NCBI RefSeq assembly: GCF_014770435.1
Contig: NZ_CP061739.1
Span: 2,294,001 to 2,358,000 of the forward strand
From: Psychrobacter sp. 28M-43
GTDB taxonomy: Bacteria > Pseudomonadota > Gammaproteobacteria > Pseudomonadales > Moraxellaceae
Direction: 5' to 3'
DNA: 64,000 bases
Part shown: positions 26,412 through 34,845 of the stretch, in pieces
Layout of the letters: the number at the start of each line of letters is the position of its first letter
How positions within the stretch are numbered: the first letter of the stretch is position 1
Notes under the pieces: model-generated
The model's database searches: none
What the model was told of the DNA's origin: nothing
What the model saw: the letters and a program-made list of their open reading frames with translations, nothing else
Translations under genes and position numbers: made by a program

Positions 26412-27101
26412 ATGAACGTAGTGACATCAAACCCGATAAAATCATCTAGCTCGCTCAGCTCGAGCAAGGCAATAATGATGCTCATGGTCGGTGGGTCGAT
26501 AGCGTTAACAACGTTGTCAGGCTGTAGTCAGTATAAGGCAAAAAACGCAGCCACTATCGCCAATCCACAAACAGCGCCCATGCTATTTAACAATAGTTTC
26601 GACAATCAGGCCAGTCGCAATCAGGGCGCATGGGGCGGCGTATATGTGTCCAAAGCAGAGTTGGCTGAGCCTACTACCAATATAGTCGATGTGCGCTCAA
26701 TACCAAACATGAGTGAAGATACCAACATGCAGCAGTGGCTCGCAAAATTTGAAGGAAGCATACAAGGCAAGACGGGATTCCTTACCACCAATGGCAAAAA
26801 GCTCTATGATGACTCCTGTGCAGGTTGCCATATGCAAAAAGGTGAAGGTGCGCAAGGCGCAGGCTACTATCCACCGCTAGCCAATAACAGCAAGATGCAA
26901 TCGAAATACTATATCATCAGTGTGTTAATCAATGGTCTACGCGGCATGCCATCATTCCACCGCATGATGAGCGATGAGCAAATAACAGCCGTCACACAAT
27001 ACGTACATAGCGATCTAAATAGCTTCACTGATATAGTGACCACTGCTAATGTCGCACAGCTACGCCATGATTTTCCACCAGGATCAGACCCTAGTGAGTG
27101 A
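26412..27101 (+). CDS. Lipoprotein cytochrome c
   Basis: 229 residues from ATG 26412, chosen for AGGA six bases upstream; the frame is open further left but without such a site. A lipoprotein signal ends in LTTLSGC, with Cys38 as the lipidated residue. One heme site, CAGCH (136-140), lies in a class I cytochrome c domain, with KGEGAQGAGYYPPLANNSK after it and a methionine in GLRGMPSFHRMMSDEQ as likely ligand. It is 93 bases after the amine oxidase and is a probable electron carrier anchored in a membrane. Confidence 0.88.
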   Translation: MNVVTSNPIKSSSSLSSSKAIMMLMVGGSIALTTLSGCSQYKAKNAATIANPQTAPMLFNNSFDNQASRNQGAWGGVYVSKAELAEPTTNIVDVRSIPNMSEDTNMQQWLAKFEGSIQGKTGFLTTNGKKLYDDSCAGCHMQKGEGAQGAGYYPPLANNSKMQSKYYIISVLINGLRGMPSFHRMMSDEQITAVTQYVHSDLNSFTDIVTTANVAQLRHDFPPGSDPSE

Positions 27102-27128
27102 GTAAAATACACGACAAACTAACTAGCT

Positions 27129-27542
27129 TTAACAACGCTTAGGCGGCACCGAATACGTGCCAACTACGTGAGCCACGATGTCATCACATCCTTCTGAATA
27201 AAGGGACACCTCGCCTACTATCAACGTGCGTCCTACTTTCATCAAGGTACATTCGGCGATAATACGAGCACTTGCTGATGGCTTACGCAAGAAATTGATG
27301 GTCAAACTCGTCGTCACCGTTAACGGGACAATACCGATTCTTCCGAGGATCGCCACATAAATGGCAACATCAGCGACGGCCATCATGACAGGTCCCGAAA
27401 CTGTGCCACCGGGACGCAGCTCATTTACACCGATCTCGTGCGATAAAGTCGCGCCATTTTCGTTGACCGCCTCGACGACGCATTTAGTTTGGGGAAACTC
27501 CAATGCCATAAAGGCGCTGATTTCTTCTTTGGTTGCAGACAT
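27129..27542 (-). CDS. PaaI-type hotdog thioesterase
   Basis: 137 residues from ATG 27542, which has AAGGAA five bases upstream; a longer start at 27569 is less likely. The hotdog fold is shown by GVNELRPGGTVSGPVMMAVA, ADVAIYVAILGRIG and TTSLTINFLRKPSASARIIA. Members hydrolyse acyl-CoA thioesters; the substrate here is unknown. It is convergent with the lipoprotein cytochrome gene, with a 27-base gap and no clear shared terminator. Confidence 0.87.
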   Translation of the reverse strand: MSATKEEISAFMALEFPQTKCVVEAVNENGATLSHEIGVNELRPGGTVSGPVMMAVADVAIYVAILGRIGIVPLTVTTSLTINFLRKPSASARIIAECTLMKVGRTLIVGEVSLYSEGCDDIVAHVVGTYSVPPKRC

Positions 27543-27684
27543 AACTCTTCCTTGAATTGAACTGTCCATGTTGATTCGTTTAATACATTTATAGGATCAT
27601 TGCTAGATAGCAAAATCGAAACTATTTTCGCCTATGCTACGGTGCTCTTTTAATGCCCTAAATTACGTAATGACGATACATATC

Positions 27685-28227
27685 TCAATGTATCACGGGT
27701 GTACCTTCTGTACTAAAGGCAAATCCCTTGTTGCTAAAGTTACCGATCATGACTGCTTCTATCACTGGTTTGACGGTTTCATCCACACCTTCGACTTCGA
27801 TGATAAAGTTAGCGCCAGAACCGCCTTTATCCTCTTCTTTTTCGACGATATAGTTCAGCGTGGCCATCGCTGGTAGCTCGATAGGGTTATCTAGATATGA
27901 TTTGACCAATGCCCCATCTGTATCATAATAATCAATTTTATTAATATACAGTGACTTTTTGAGCGTGGTGTTACGTACACTCAGCGTCGCCGATAGCAGC
28001 ACTTTGCGAGCGTCTCTATCGGTATAGATATCAGAATAAATCGGCACATAAAAGGTTTGCTTGTAACCAAACTGACTGTGATCCACATCTGAGGTAATCG
28101 CCAACTCTTTAATCGGATCTTTTTGATGCTCAGACAAAAGAACGTTCGGGTCTTGCGCGGACTGATCACAACCTGACAGTAGTGCCATTCTAGCGATCAG
28201 TAGGACAGATATACTTCGCTTATTCAT
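27685..28227 (-). CDS. DUF3124-family lipoprotein
   Basis: 180 residues from the second ATG (28227), supported by GGGGA upstream. A lipoprotein signal ends in ALLSGC. The mature protein has strands such as QTFYVPIYSDIYTDRDARKV and LLSATLSVRNTTLKKSLYIN, the DUF3124 pattern. Its role is not known. It follows ktrA at 44 bases on the same strand and may be on the potassium-uptake transcript. Confidence 0.8.
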   Translation of the reverse strand: MNKRSISVLLIARMALLSGCDQSAQDPNVLLSEHQKDPIKELAITSDVDHSQFGYKQTFYVPIYSDIYTDRDARKVLLSATLSVRNTTLKKSLYINKIDYYDTDGALVKSYLDNPIELPAMATLNYIVEKEEDKGGSGANFIIEVEGVDETVKPVIEAVMIGNFSNKGFAFSTEGTPVIH

Positions 28228-28271
28228 AATCATTCCCCTATACCTTCTGGTATCACTGCGATGGCAAGCTA

Positions 28272-28973
28272 CTATTTTATTTTCACACCCACACTACGTA
28301 AGAACTGATTGATGTGTTTATTGGCACCATAGATCACCAGTACATCGCGCTCTTGCAGTACTTGTTCAGGCGTCGCCAAACCTTGGATGCTAGGCTTGCT
28401 CTGCGTACGACCAAAACTGTCTTCATAATACTCATAGCGCAACGTACTAAGCAATCGGATATTGAACTTTTGCTCTAACTGTAAGTCGTCGACAGTCTTA
28501 CCAATCAACACATTTGGAATCTTAATCTCTACCATGCTGAAGTTATCGCTCAATTCAAACGAATCGACAAAATAGCGTAATGACAGACGCTTGGCCCAGC
28601 GATTGGCCGCCTCTTTTTCAGGGTGAATCAAATCATCTACGCCGATAGCTTGTAGGACTTTTTCGTGTAGCGGATTGATACTACGGCTGATCAAACGCTT
28701 GGCTTTTAACGTCTTAAATAGCGCCGTTGCCATGACATTGGCCCCTTGATCTTCACCAATCGCTACGATGACAATATCAGTATCAACGATTGGTAATCCG
28801 CTAACCGTATACTCGTCCGTGGCATCCATACACAGCGTATGCGAAATCACTTCTTTGTAAGCTTCCACCCGTTGCATACTACTATCAATAGCAATCACTT
28901 CATGCCCTTGACTGGTCAATGCCGAACCCAATGATGCACCAAAATTTCCTAGCCCTACGATGATGTACTTCAT
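28272..28973 (-). CDS. ktrA: KtrA/TrkA-type potassium channel regulatory subunit
   Basis: Cytoplasmic RCK protein of 233 residues that gates the KtrB pore. The Rossmann NAD/ATP site is YIIVGLGNFGASLGSALTSQ, with acidic VIAIDSS after strand 2 and MDATDEYTVSGL later. A C-terminal TrkA-C domain begins near residue 145 (VEIKIPNVLIGKTVDDLQLE). A single RCK/TrkA-C unit is the KtrA size, not the double-length TrkA. It lies 89 bases downstream of the ktrB stop and on the same strand. Confidence 0.92.
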   Translation of the reverse strand: MKYIIVGLGNFGASLGSALTSQGHEVIAIDSSMQRVEAYKEVISHTLCMDATDEYTVSGLPIVDTDIVIVAIGEDQGANVMATALFKTLKAKRLISRSINPLHEKVLQAIGVDDLIHPEKEAANRWAKRLSLRYFVDSFELSDNFSMVEIKIPNVLIGKTVDDLQLEQKFNIRLLSTLRYEYYEDSFGRTQSKPSIQGLATPEQVLQERDVLVIYGANKHINQFLRSVGVKIK

Positions 28974-29062
28974 AACTTATACAACCTTTTTTAATATTTT
29001 TTGCTATTTACTAAGAACGACATAGTCTGTTTACGACGGATTAGTTAACTGTTTGCGATGAA

Positions 29063-30823
29063 TTAGTTAATCGTAATCTCTTCCGTAGGATAGCGATAAT
29101 TACGTTGACGCATATTTTTTAGTAGCGCGATAAATATCGTCAGCATACTGACGCGGCCAACGAACATAATGACCGAAACCACTATTTTACTAAAATCTGA
29201 TAAGTCTGCTGTCAGGTTTAAACTTAAGCCCACCGTGCTATAAGCTGAGAAGCACTCAAACACTACTTTAATCAAATCAAGCTCTGGCTGATCATAACTG
29301 ATGAGTGTCACGCCCGTACCGATGACCAGTAGCGACAGCCACATAATAGAAAACGCGCGGCGTACAGAAATCTCAGCAATCTCCCGTTTAAACACCTCTA
29401 TCTTGGTCTGTCCACGAGCTAGGCTCAATGTATTCAATAACGCAATCGCAAAGGTACTGGTCTTGATACCACCACCTGTCGAGTTTGGTGACGCACCAAT
29501 CCACATCAGAAATATCGTCAGCATAACAGTCGGAAATGTAAGTTCACCCATATCAATCACATTGAACCCTGCCGTACGCGGGGTAGCCGCCGTAAAGAAC
29601 CCTGTTACTAGCTTGCCAAGGAAGCTGGTATGGTCAGCGAGCACATTATTATATTCAAAGATCATCACCCCAATCAGACCAACTAGCAATAATGCGCCTG
29701 TGGTAATCAAAGTAATGCGGCTATTGATATTAAGTAACCAAGGCTGATAAATATAGCGTTGGTCATGACGATTTATCAGCCGCTGAGCACGATAACGTAA
29801 ATACCTAAGCACATTGACCACGATGGTAAAACCCATACCACCGAAGATAAATGTCATCGCCAGAATCAGCTGTAGCGAATAATTAAAACGTAGCGAATCA
29901 TCGTACAAGCCAGCACTAAAGGTAGAAAACCCAGCATTACAAAAAGCAGAAATCGCATGAAAGACTGAAAAAAATAACTGCTCAGACCAATCCATATTGG
30001 GTATGTCATAAATACTGATATAAATCAGCGCAGCCGCTACCGCCTCGACAGCAAATGTGACGTATAAGATAGACTTGAGTGTCGACACCACATCACCCAT
30101 ACCGCGCATGTAAGACATCTCGCTGATGCTGGCTTGTGTCTCATAGCTGACACCACCCTTAAAAAAATAACTAAAATAGGTCACAAAGGTCAAAATACCT
30201 AAGCCGCCAATTTGTATCAGACCCATAATAATGACTTGGCCAAAAGTCGTAAAATAGGTGGCAGTATCCACTACGATAAGCCCTGTCACACAAACCGCAC
30301 TGGTCGCGGTAAAAAGCGCATCAACAAAAGACAGCGGCTGCGTCGTCGCATTGGGCATCATCAATAGCAATGCACCAACCAGCACCACGACTAAAAAGCT
30401 TAGAATAAAAAACTGCGCAGGATGTAGAAAGGTACGATTGAGATTAAAATTATGATCGGAGAGTTCGCGGACGAAGGTGACAAACACCGCTATCTTTATC
30501 GCGACAAAGCCATCAACGGCAGCAGATAGGCCCGAACGTACTAAGTCCGTAAAATGCGCGGTCAATAAAATGATAATGGCAATGCTAGTCAGTGCGTCAA
30601 AGACGGCGACTTTATTAAGCGTTAATGGCTTTTTGGTATAGATGTAACGACCAGCGGTCACCATAAAACTAAGGAAGATGATGACCAAATAGAAAATATG
30701 AAATACTTGCTGGAGCCACGTCGGTAGTGTAAAACCACTATCCAACAAGGCAATCGCTACCCCGATGACACTAATGAGAATCGTAAAATTGTTTAATAAT
30801 CGATAACGCGTGGCTGCATTCAT
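29063..30823 (-). CDS. ktrB: KtrB/TrkH-type potassium transporter
   Basis: Membrane protein of 586 residues, counted from ATG at 30823 (a TTG at 30844 adds seven). The four pore-loop regions of the TrkH/KtrB fold can be seen: TATSAVCVTGLIVVDTATYF, HAISAFCNAGFSTFSAGLYD, TAATPRTAGFNVIDMGELTF and CFSAYSTVGLSLNLTADLSD, each with its conserved glycine. It carries about 110 extra N-terminal residues with three or four helices before the first pore motif. Works with KtrA for potassium uptake. Confidence 0.92.
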   Translation of the reverse strand: MNAATRYRLLNNFTILISVIGVAIALLDSGFTLPTWLQQVFHIFYLVIIFLSFMVTAGRYIYTKKPLTLNKVAVFDALTSIAIIILLTAHFTDLVRSGLSAAVDGFVAIKIAVFVTFVRELSDHNFNLNRTFLHPAQFFILSFLVVVLVGALLLMMPNATTQPLSFVDALFTATSAVCVTGLIVVDTATYFTTFGQVIIMGLIQIGGLGILTFVTYFSYFFKGGVSYETQASISEMSYMRGMGDVVSTLKSILYVTFAVEAVAAALIYISIYDIPNMDWSEQLFFSVFHAISAFCNAGFSTFSAGLYDDSLRFNYSLQLILAMTFIFGGMGFTIVVNVLRYLRYRAQRLINRHDQRYIYQPWLLNINSRITLITTGALLLVGLIGVMIFEYNNVLADHTSFLGKLVTGFFTAATPRTAGFNVIDMGELTFPTVMLTIFLMWIGASPNSTGGGIKTSTFAIALLNTLSLARGQTKIEVFKREIAEISVRRAFSIMWLSLLVIGTGVTLISYDQPELDLIKVVFECFSAYSTVGLSLNLTADLSDFSKIVVSVIMFVGRVSMLTIFIALLKNMRQRNYRYPTEEITIN

Positions 30824-31032
30824 AGCCTGAGTCCATGACAACAATAACCACGATACTTATACTCCTTTTTTATCATATCCACAAAAAGTGATTTAAGTTA
30901 ATCGTAACCAATTATTGAGTCATAGTAGCTATTGACAAGTTAGATACGGATAATCCGAGCGAGATAAGAAGTGCCCATTAGGCAGTAACGGCTTTAATAA
31001 CTCTATAGTTTAATGCTATCGCTTATACACAT

Positions 31033-31974
31033 TTATGAGACTTCTTCTTTTACTTTTGCTATTTTTACGCCGCCCCATGTCACTAATGCCACGCCAATCG
31101 CAATCAAAGTAGCGCCTAAAAATAAACCTTCTGGTGGCTGCTCTCCTTGCAAAAAAATAGCGACGGGCACGCCGATAATGGCTCCTACTGCGCCTAACAA
31201 ACTCAGTAACACAGGCCCACCTGTCTTTTGCAATAAAAATAACAGTAAAAACTGTCCAGCAAATACGCATGCTTGTATAGCTATCATGCTTAGCGGCAAC
31301 CAATCCTCTAAAGATACAGCAATAGAGAAATCTGACATCATACTAAACAAACCTAGCAGCAGCGCTGCCGCCATCAACATACCTGGAGCGAGTGCGCCAG
31401 AAGATGCATTATCAGGCCAGCGTAATGTCCTATATATATTGCCCATAGCGAGTAGCACTGGACCACAAAGCGCGATTAAAATCCAAAACACACTAGAATC
31501 TGGCGCAGAGAATTTATGTACGGCTAATGCCCCTGCTCCAATGAGTGCTGCGATGACTCCAAGCGCACGGACAATATAAAATTGCTCTATACGTAGTATC
31601 AGCGCGCCAAGATACGTTAGCAGTGGCGGCAATGAGAGGATTAAGGCGACGAAACCTGCGCCCACATGAGGAATGGCAGAAAATAATAATAAGTTAGCGG
31701 CCGCGACACTGACAAGCGCCGCGACAAAGTAATACTCTAAGCTGCGCGCATTAAGAGGAGGGAGTTCTTTTCTGATGAGCGCTATCATAAATAAAGTAAC
31801 AGCAGCACCAGTAATCGACCAGAACAAAAACCCTAATGGGGTCAGACCGACATCGATAGCGTACTTTGCCACATTGGTCGAGATACCAGTGAGTGCGCCG
31901 CCTGCCAGTAGACAAAAAAAAGGCACCAGCCAAGTGGTCTTTTGAGTACTGGTTTGTTTGAGCGAATCATTCAT
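31033..31974 (-). CDS. EamA/DMT-family transporter
   Basis: 313 residues with ten hydrophobic helices arranged as two EamA repeats, starting FFCLLAGGALTGISTNVAKY. The second repeat runs from about residue 160 (ILIALCGPVLLAMGNIYRTL). Start 31974 has AGGAT five bases upstream; the frame extends to 32010. The family exports amino acids and other metabolites; the substrate here is unknown. An amine oxidase gene precedes it by 77 bases on the same strand, so they may be expressed together. Confidence 0.88.
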   Translation of the reverse strand: MNDSLKQTSTQKTTWLVPFFCLLAGGALTGISTNVAKYAIDVGLTPLGFLFWSITGAAVTLFMIALIRKELPPLNARSLEYYFVAALVSVAAANLLLFSAIPHVGAGFVALILSLPPLLTYLGALILRIEQFYIVRALGVIAALIGAGALAVHKFSAPDSSVFWILIALCGPVLLAMGNIYRTLRWPDNASSGALAPGMLMAAALLLGLFSMMSDFSIAVSLEDWLPLSMIAIQACVFAGQFLLLFLLQKTGGPVLLSLLGAVGAIIGVPVAIFLQGEQPPEGLFLGATLIAIGVALVTWGGVKIAKVKEEVS

Positions 31975-32051
31975 CGAATATCCTATTGGATGACGAATTT
32001 TCTTAGTCATGTTTGATGGCTTTTGTATAGCTTACAACAACACCCTAATAG

Positions 32052-33203
32052 CTACTGGCAAAAAATGTCAGCAGGTAAGCTTTGTATAGCGACGGTTGCT
32101 GCATCCATTGCCCCAGCGACATAGCCAGGGAACTGCGCTGACCACTCACTACCACAACCTGTTAGACAGTCTTGCCACACGCCTTTCTTTGGCTTGGACG
32201 GCGGTGCTACTGCATGCTGACCGTTACCGCTAGCATCAGTGGGCATCGCTGTTAATGGATCCTGTGCCCAGTCCTTAAGATATTCAGCTTTTGGAGTACT
32301 CGCCTGCTCACCGAATAGTCGCACTAACTGCGCACGGCAATGTTCTTTTAGCACTGTATCAGAGACACTCTGTCGTACTTGAGCGGGAACACCAAAGAAA
32401 CCAAACAATGCCCCATCGCCCTCTAGCGTAGAGGCATCATTTATCTCAGTGAGCGGCCCTATCGCACTGCGCGCGGCACCCGAGAGACCAGCATCTCGCC
32501 AAAATGGTGACTCATAAACAGCGACGTATTTGGCATGGGGAGCCATCCAAGTGGCTGTCTCGCGCCACTGTTCACTTAAGTCTTGCGGTAGCGCTGGCTG
32601 AAATACTATCCGACCTTCTACCAATCGAGGCGGTAACGCAAGTAGCACATGCTGTGCTCGGAACGTCGTCACATGTCTGGTCACATGCCCAGAGCTATCT
32701 TCACTCTGTACTTCGATATGTTGAGGCGTCTTGTTCAATTGCCTTACGGTTTGACCGGTCATAATACAACTAGCATCTAGGCGAGCATATAGCGCCTCAA
32801 TCAAAGCGGCCATACCACCGACTAGACGCATAGAAGGTGGTTCGCTTTTACAACCTTGCATACGCACAGGTGGCTGGTTGGCAGCGCGCTCAACCATCAT
32901 ATCGCCTTCTTCGAACTGAGCGAAACGTGGTAAACCTAATGCCTCGATAAGACTGCTCAGCTGCGGCTGATACTCTGGCCAAAACCACGACGGCCCTAAA
33001 TCAAAGCCGTCGTTTGATTTCTCATGATTAATACTTTGACTGCTAGCATTCTGAGCTACTGATGATTTGGCAACAGTGATACGCCCGCCCAATCTATCAC
33101 GAGCCTCTATCAATATATAATCGATGCCTTTTTGTTCTAATAAAAAGGCGGCATACAATCCGCTTAATCCGCCACCGACGATCACCACTGGTACGTTTTG
33201 CAT
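32052..33203 (-). CDS. FAD-dependent amine oxidase/oxidoreductase
   Basis: 383 residues without a signal peptide. VPVVIVGGGLSGLYAAFLLE is the FAD dinucleotide site and YILIEARDRLGGRI the following motif. The C-terminal end VAGAMDAATVAIQSLPADI fits the last FAD helix, though the usual GE-motif before it is weak (GCGSEWSAQFPGYVAGA). It resembles the monoamine-oxidase branch, and unlike the protein at 24717 it is cytoplasmic. Substrate unknown. A run of low-complexity Ser/Asn follows the FAD motif at about residue 45-65. Confidence 0.85.
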   Translation of the reverse strand: MQNVPVVIVGGGLSGLYAAFLLEQKGIDYILIEARDRLGGRITVAKSSVAQNASSQSINHEKSNDGFDLGPSWFWPEYQPQLSSLIEALGLPRFAQFEEGDMMVERAANQPPVRMQGCKSEPPSMRLVGGMAALIEALYARLDASCIMTGQTVRQLNKTPQHIEVQSEDSSGHVTRHVTTFRAQHVLLALPPRLVEGRIVFQPALPQDLSEQWRETATWMAPHAKYVAVYESPFWRDAGLSGAARSAIGPLTEINDASTLEGDGALFGFFGVPAQVRQSVSDTVLKEHCRAQLVRLFGEQASTPKAEYLKDWAQDPLTAMPTDASGNGQHAVAPPSKPKKGVWQDCLTGCGSEWSAQFPGYVAGAMDAATVAIQSLPADIFCQ

Positions 33204-33271
33204 ATCAAATACGTCCTATCTCATCAAGTACATTTAATCAGGACTACTCGATCAAAATTGTTCAAGTGAAA

Positions 33272-33694
33272 CTACTCACCCAACAACTTAGTAAGCATCT
33301 CATCAATCTCAACCTTGAACTCTTTGTCTTCGATCTTATTGGCTGTGATTTTGGCATTTTGCAGACTTTGGATAGCAGCTTCTTTTTCACCTGTCTCAAG
33401 CTGTAGCACCGCCATAGAAAAAGCAATCGATGACATATGATCTTTTGAGTTAATGGCAGTAGCTTTGGCCAGTGCTTTGTCATAAATTACCAATGCTGCA
33501 TCCAAATCTTCTGTGAAGTCAGCGAGCGTTTCCCATTGTTCTGGGTGGTCTTTGTCAGTGCCTTCATTATCGGTACAAATGGCTTTTAGTTCAGCATAAA
33601 ACGCATCAAATTTTTCTTGATTACCGATACGGTCAGCCTCTAGTAACTCTTCTGCCAATTTATAAATAGATTTATATATTTTGGTATTGATCAT
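33272..33694 (-). CDS. Small helical (TPR-like) protein of unknown function
   Basis: 140 residues, acidic and all-helical by composition. Segments such as ALVIYDKALAKATAINSKDH and FSMAVLQLETGEKEAAIQSL resemble two TPR units. No signal peptide or membrane helix. AAAAGG lies nine bases before the ATG. I do not recognise a named family. It lies between the amine oxidase and a MITE-like element. Confidence 0.75.
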   Translation of the reverse strand: MINTKIYKSIYKLAEELLEADRIGNQEKFDAFYAELKAICTDNEGTDKDHPEQWETLADFTEDLDAALVIYDKALAKATAINSKDHMSSIAFSMAVLQLETGEKEAAIQSLQNAKITANKIEDKEFKVEIDEMLTKLLGE

Positions 33695-33754
33695 TGCTTA
33701 CAACCTTTTATTGACTTGGAGTATGGATTATTTGGTTAGGATTATAACGTAATT

Positions 33755-33929
33755 CTAGGGCGTGTCCTCATTTTAAAAATGGTGATAAAAATGAGATAAA
33801 TTGCAGTCAAACAAGGAAAATAGCGTAGATAATATCGGGATATTAACCAGCTATTTAACGATGTTTGGCAAAATTTAGCCATTTTTAGCCCGTTTAGATA
33901 TGATCAATTGAATTGAGGACACGCCCTAG
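33755..33929. mobile_element. MITE-like element, 175 bp
   Basis: CTAGGGCGTGTCCTCA (33755-33770) and TGAGGACACGCCCTAG (33914-33929) form perfect 16-bp terminal inverted repeats, with no ORF between. The ends fall on CTAG, fitting TA or CTAG target duplication as in IS427/IS5-group or Tc1-like elements. The interior is AT-rich. The remaining spacer (33930-34135) has nothing else I can support. Confidence 0.8.
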
Positions 33930-34135
33930 CGGCTCAGATGTTTGCTACAGAGAAGAACACGATATTTATGTGGCTGTTATTAATATTACTATGAACCTTA
34001 TCAAGGTTACTATTCATACTATAGTTGATTCAATTTAAAAGTAGTACAAGACAACCGAGTGCAAGTTATATATTAGTATGCTTAGCGAGGATGACGATGA
34101 TGTAGCGGATTTATATAGACTTGACTATATTAGGG

Positions 34136-34624
34136 TTACAACTCGCGCCAGTGCAGCCACAGTCGCGTATCCAGCTCAAATTGATGATACTCAGGCTCCA
34201 TATGGCAGCATAATTGATAAAACGCTTTGTTATGCTCATGCTCTTTGAAATGGGCAAGCTCGTGCACCACTATCATGCGCAAAAACTCTGGCGGCGCGTC
34301 TTTAAATAGGCTGGCTACCGTAATACTATTGTGCGATTTGAGCTTACTGCCCTGTACGCGTGATTGCGTCGTATGGATACCCAGTGCATGTTTTAAAACT
34401 TTCAATTTACTGCTATAGCTGACATTTGATAGCTGACCAATCTTACGCATGTATTGGGTTTTTATCTCATTTATATACTGATAGAGCGCTTTGTCGCTTT
34501 GGATTTGATGCTGAGTTGGGTACTTTTTTTCCAGATACTCGCCCAACCTACCATCATTGATAAGCTGAGCAGCTTGAGTTTGAATCTGTTCTGAGTAATG
34601 CGCTATGTACTTTAATTTGGTCAC
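34136..34624 (-). CDS. YgjP-type (DUF45) metallopeptidase-like protein
   Basis: 162 residues with the zincin motif VVHELAHFKEHEHNKAFYQL, the HExxH variant HELAH with a third ligand in the following histidines, as in YgjP/WLM proteins. Strong homologues have about 160-240 residues. The start is GTG at 34624, chosen because AAGGAT lies six bases upstream. The N-terminal half is helical. The physiological substrate is unknown. Monocistronic by position. Confidence 0.87.
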   Translation of the reverse strand: MTKLKYIAHYSEQIQTQAAQLINDGRLGEYLEKKYPTQHQIQSDKALYQYINEIKTQYMRKIGQLSNVSYSSKLKVLKHALGIHTTQSRVQGSKLKSHNSITVASLFKDAPPEFLRMIVVHELAHFKEHEHNKAFYQLCCHMEPEYHQFELDTRLWLHWREL

Positions 34625-34772
34625 AAATGTATCCTTTGCTAATACGTTGCAGCGTATCAGTCGATCAATTTAATCTTAGGGAATTTTACCTTATATTTGC
34701 GGTGTTTGTTTGCCACTTATTTGGGATATATCCTCAATTCAAACGACAGTTATTTATAAATAGTTATCCATA

Positions 34773-34808
34773 AAAAAACCCCATAAGCTGCGTTCAACTT
34801 ATGGGGGC
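34773..34808 (-). terminator. Terminator after betT
   Basis: CCCCATAAG and CTTATGGGG form the stem, with a run of A on the plus strand (T on the transcribed minus strand) at 34772-34778. It lies 38 bases past the betT stop. Confidence 0.85.
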
Positions 34809-34845
34809 ATTTTTACTAATAGTTTTACTTAAAAAGTGTGTCTGA

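Noticed and set aside
29301..29747. Plus-strand frame of 148 codons
   Set aside because: Shadow of ktrB on the opposite strand.
31013..31579. Plus-strand open frame of 188 codons
   Set aside because: Antisense to the EamA transporter gene; Pro/Ala/Thr-rich composition typical of a shadow of membrane-protein codons.
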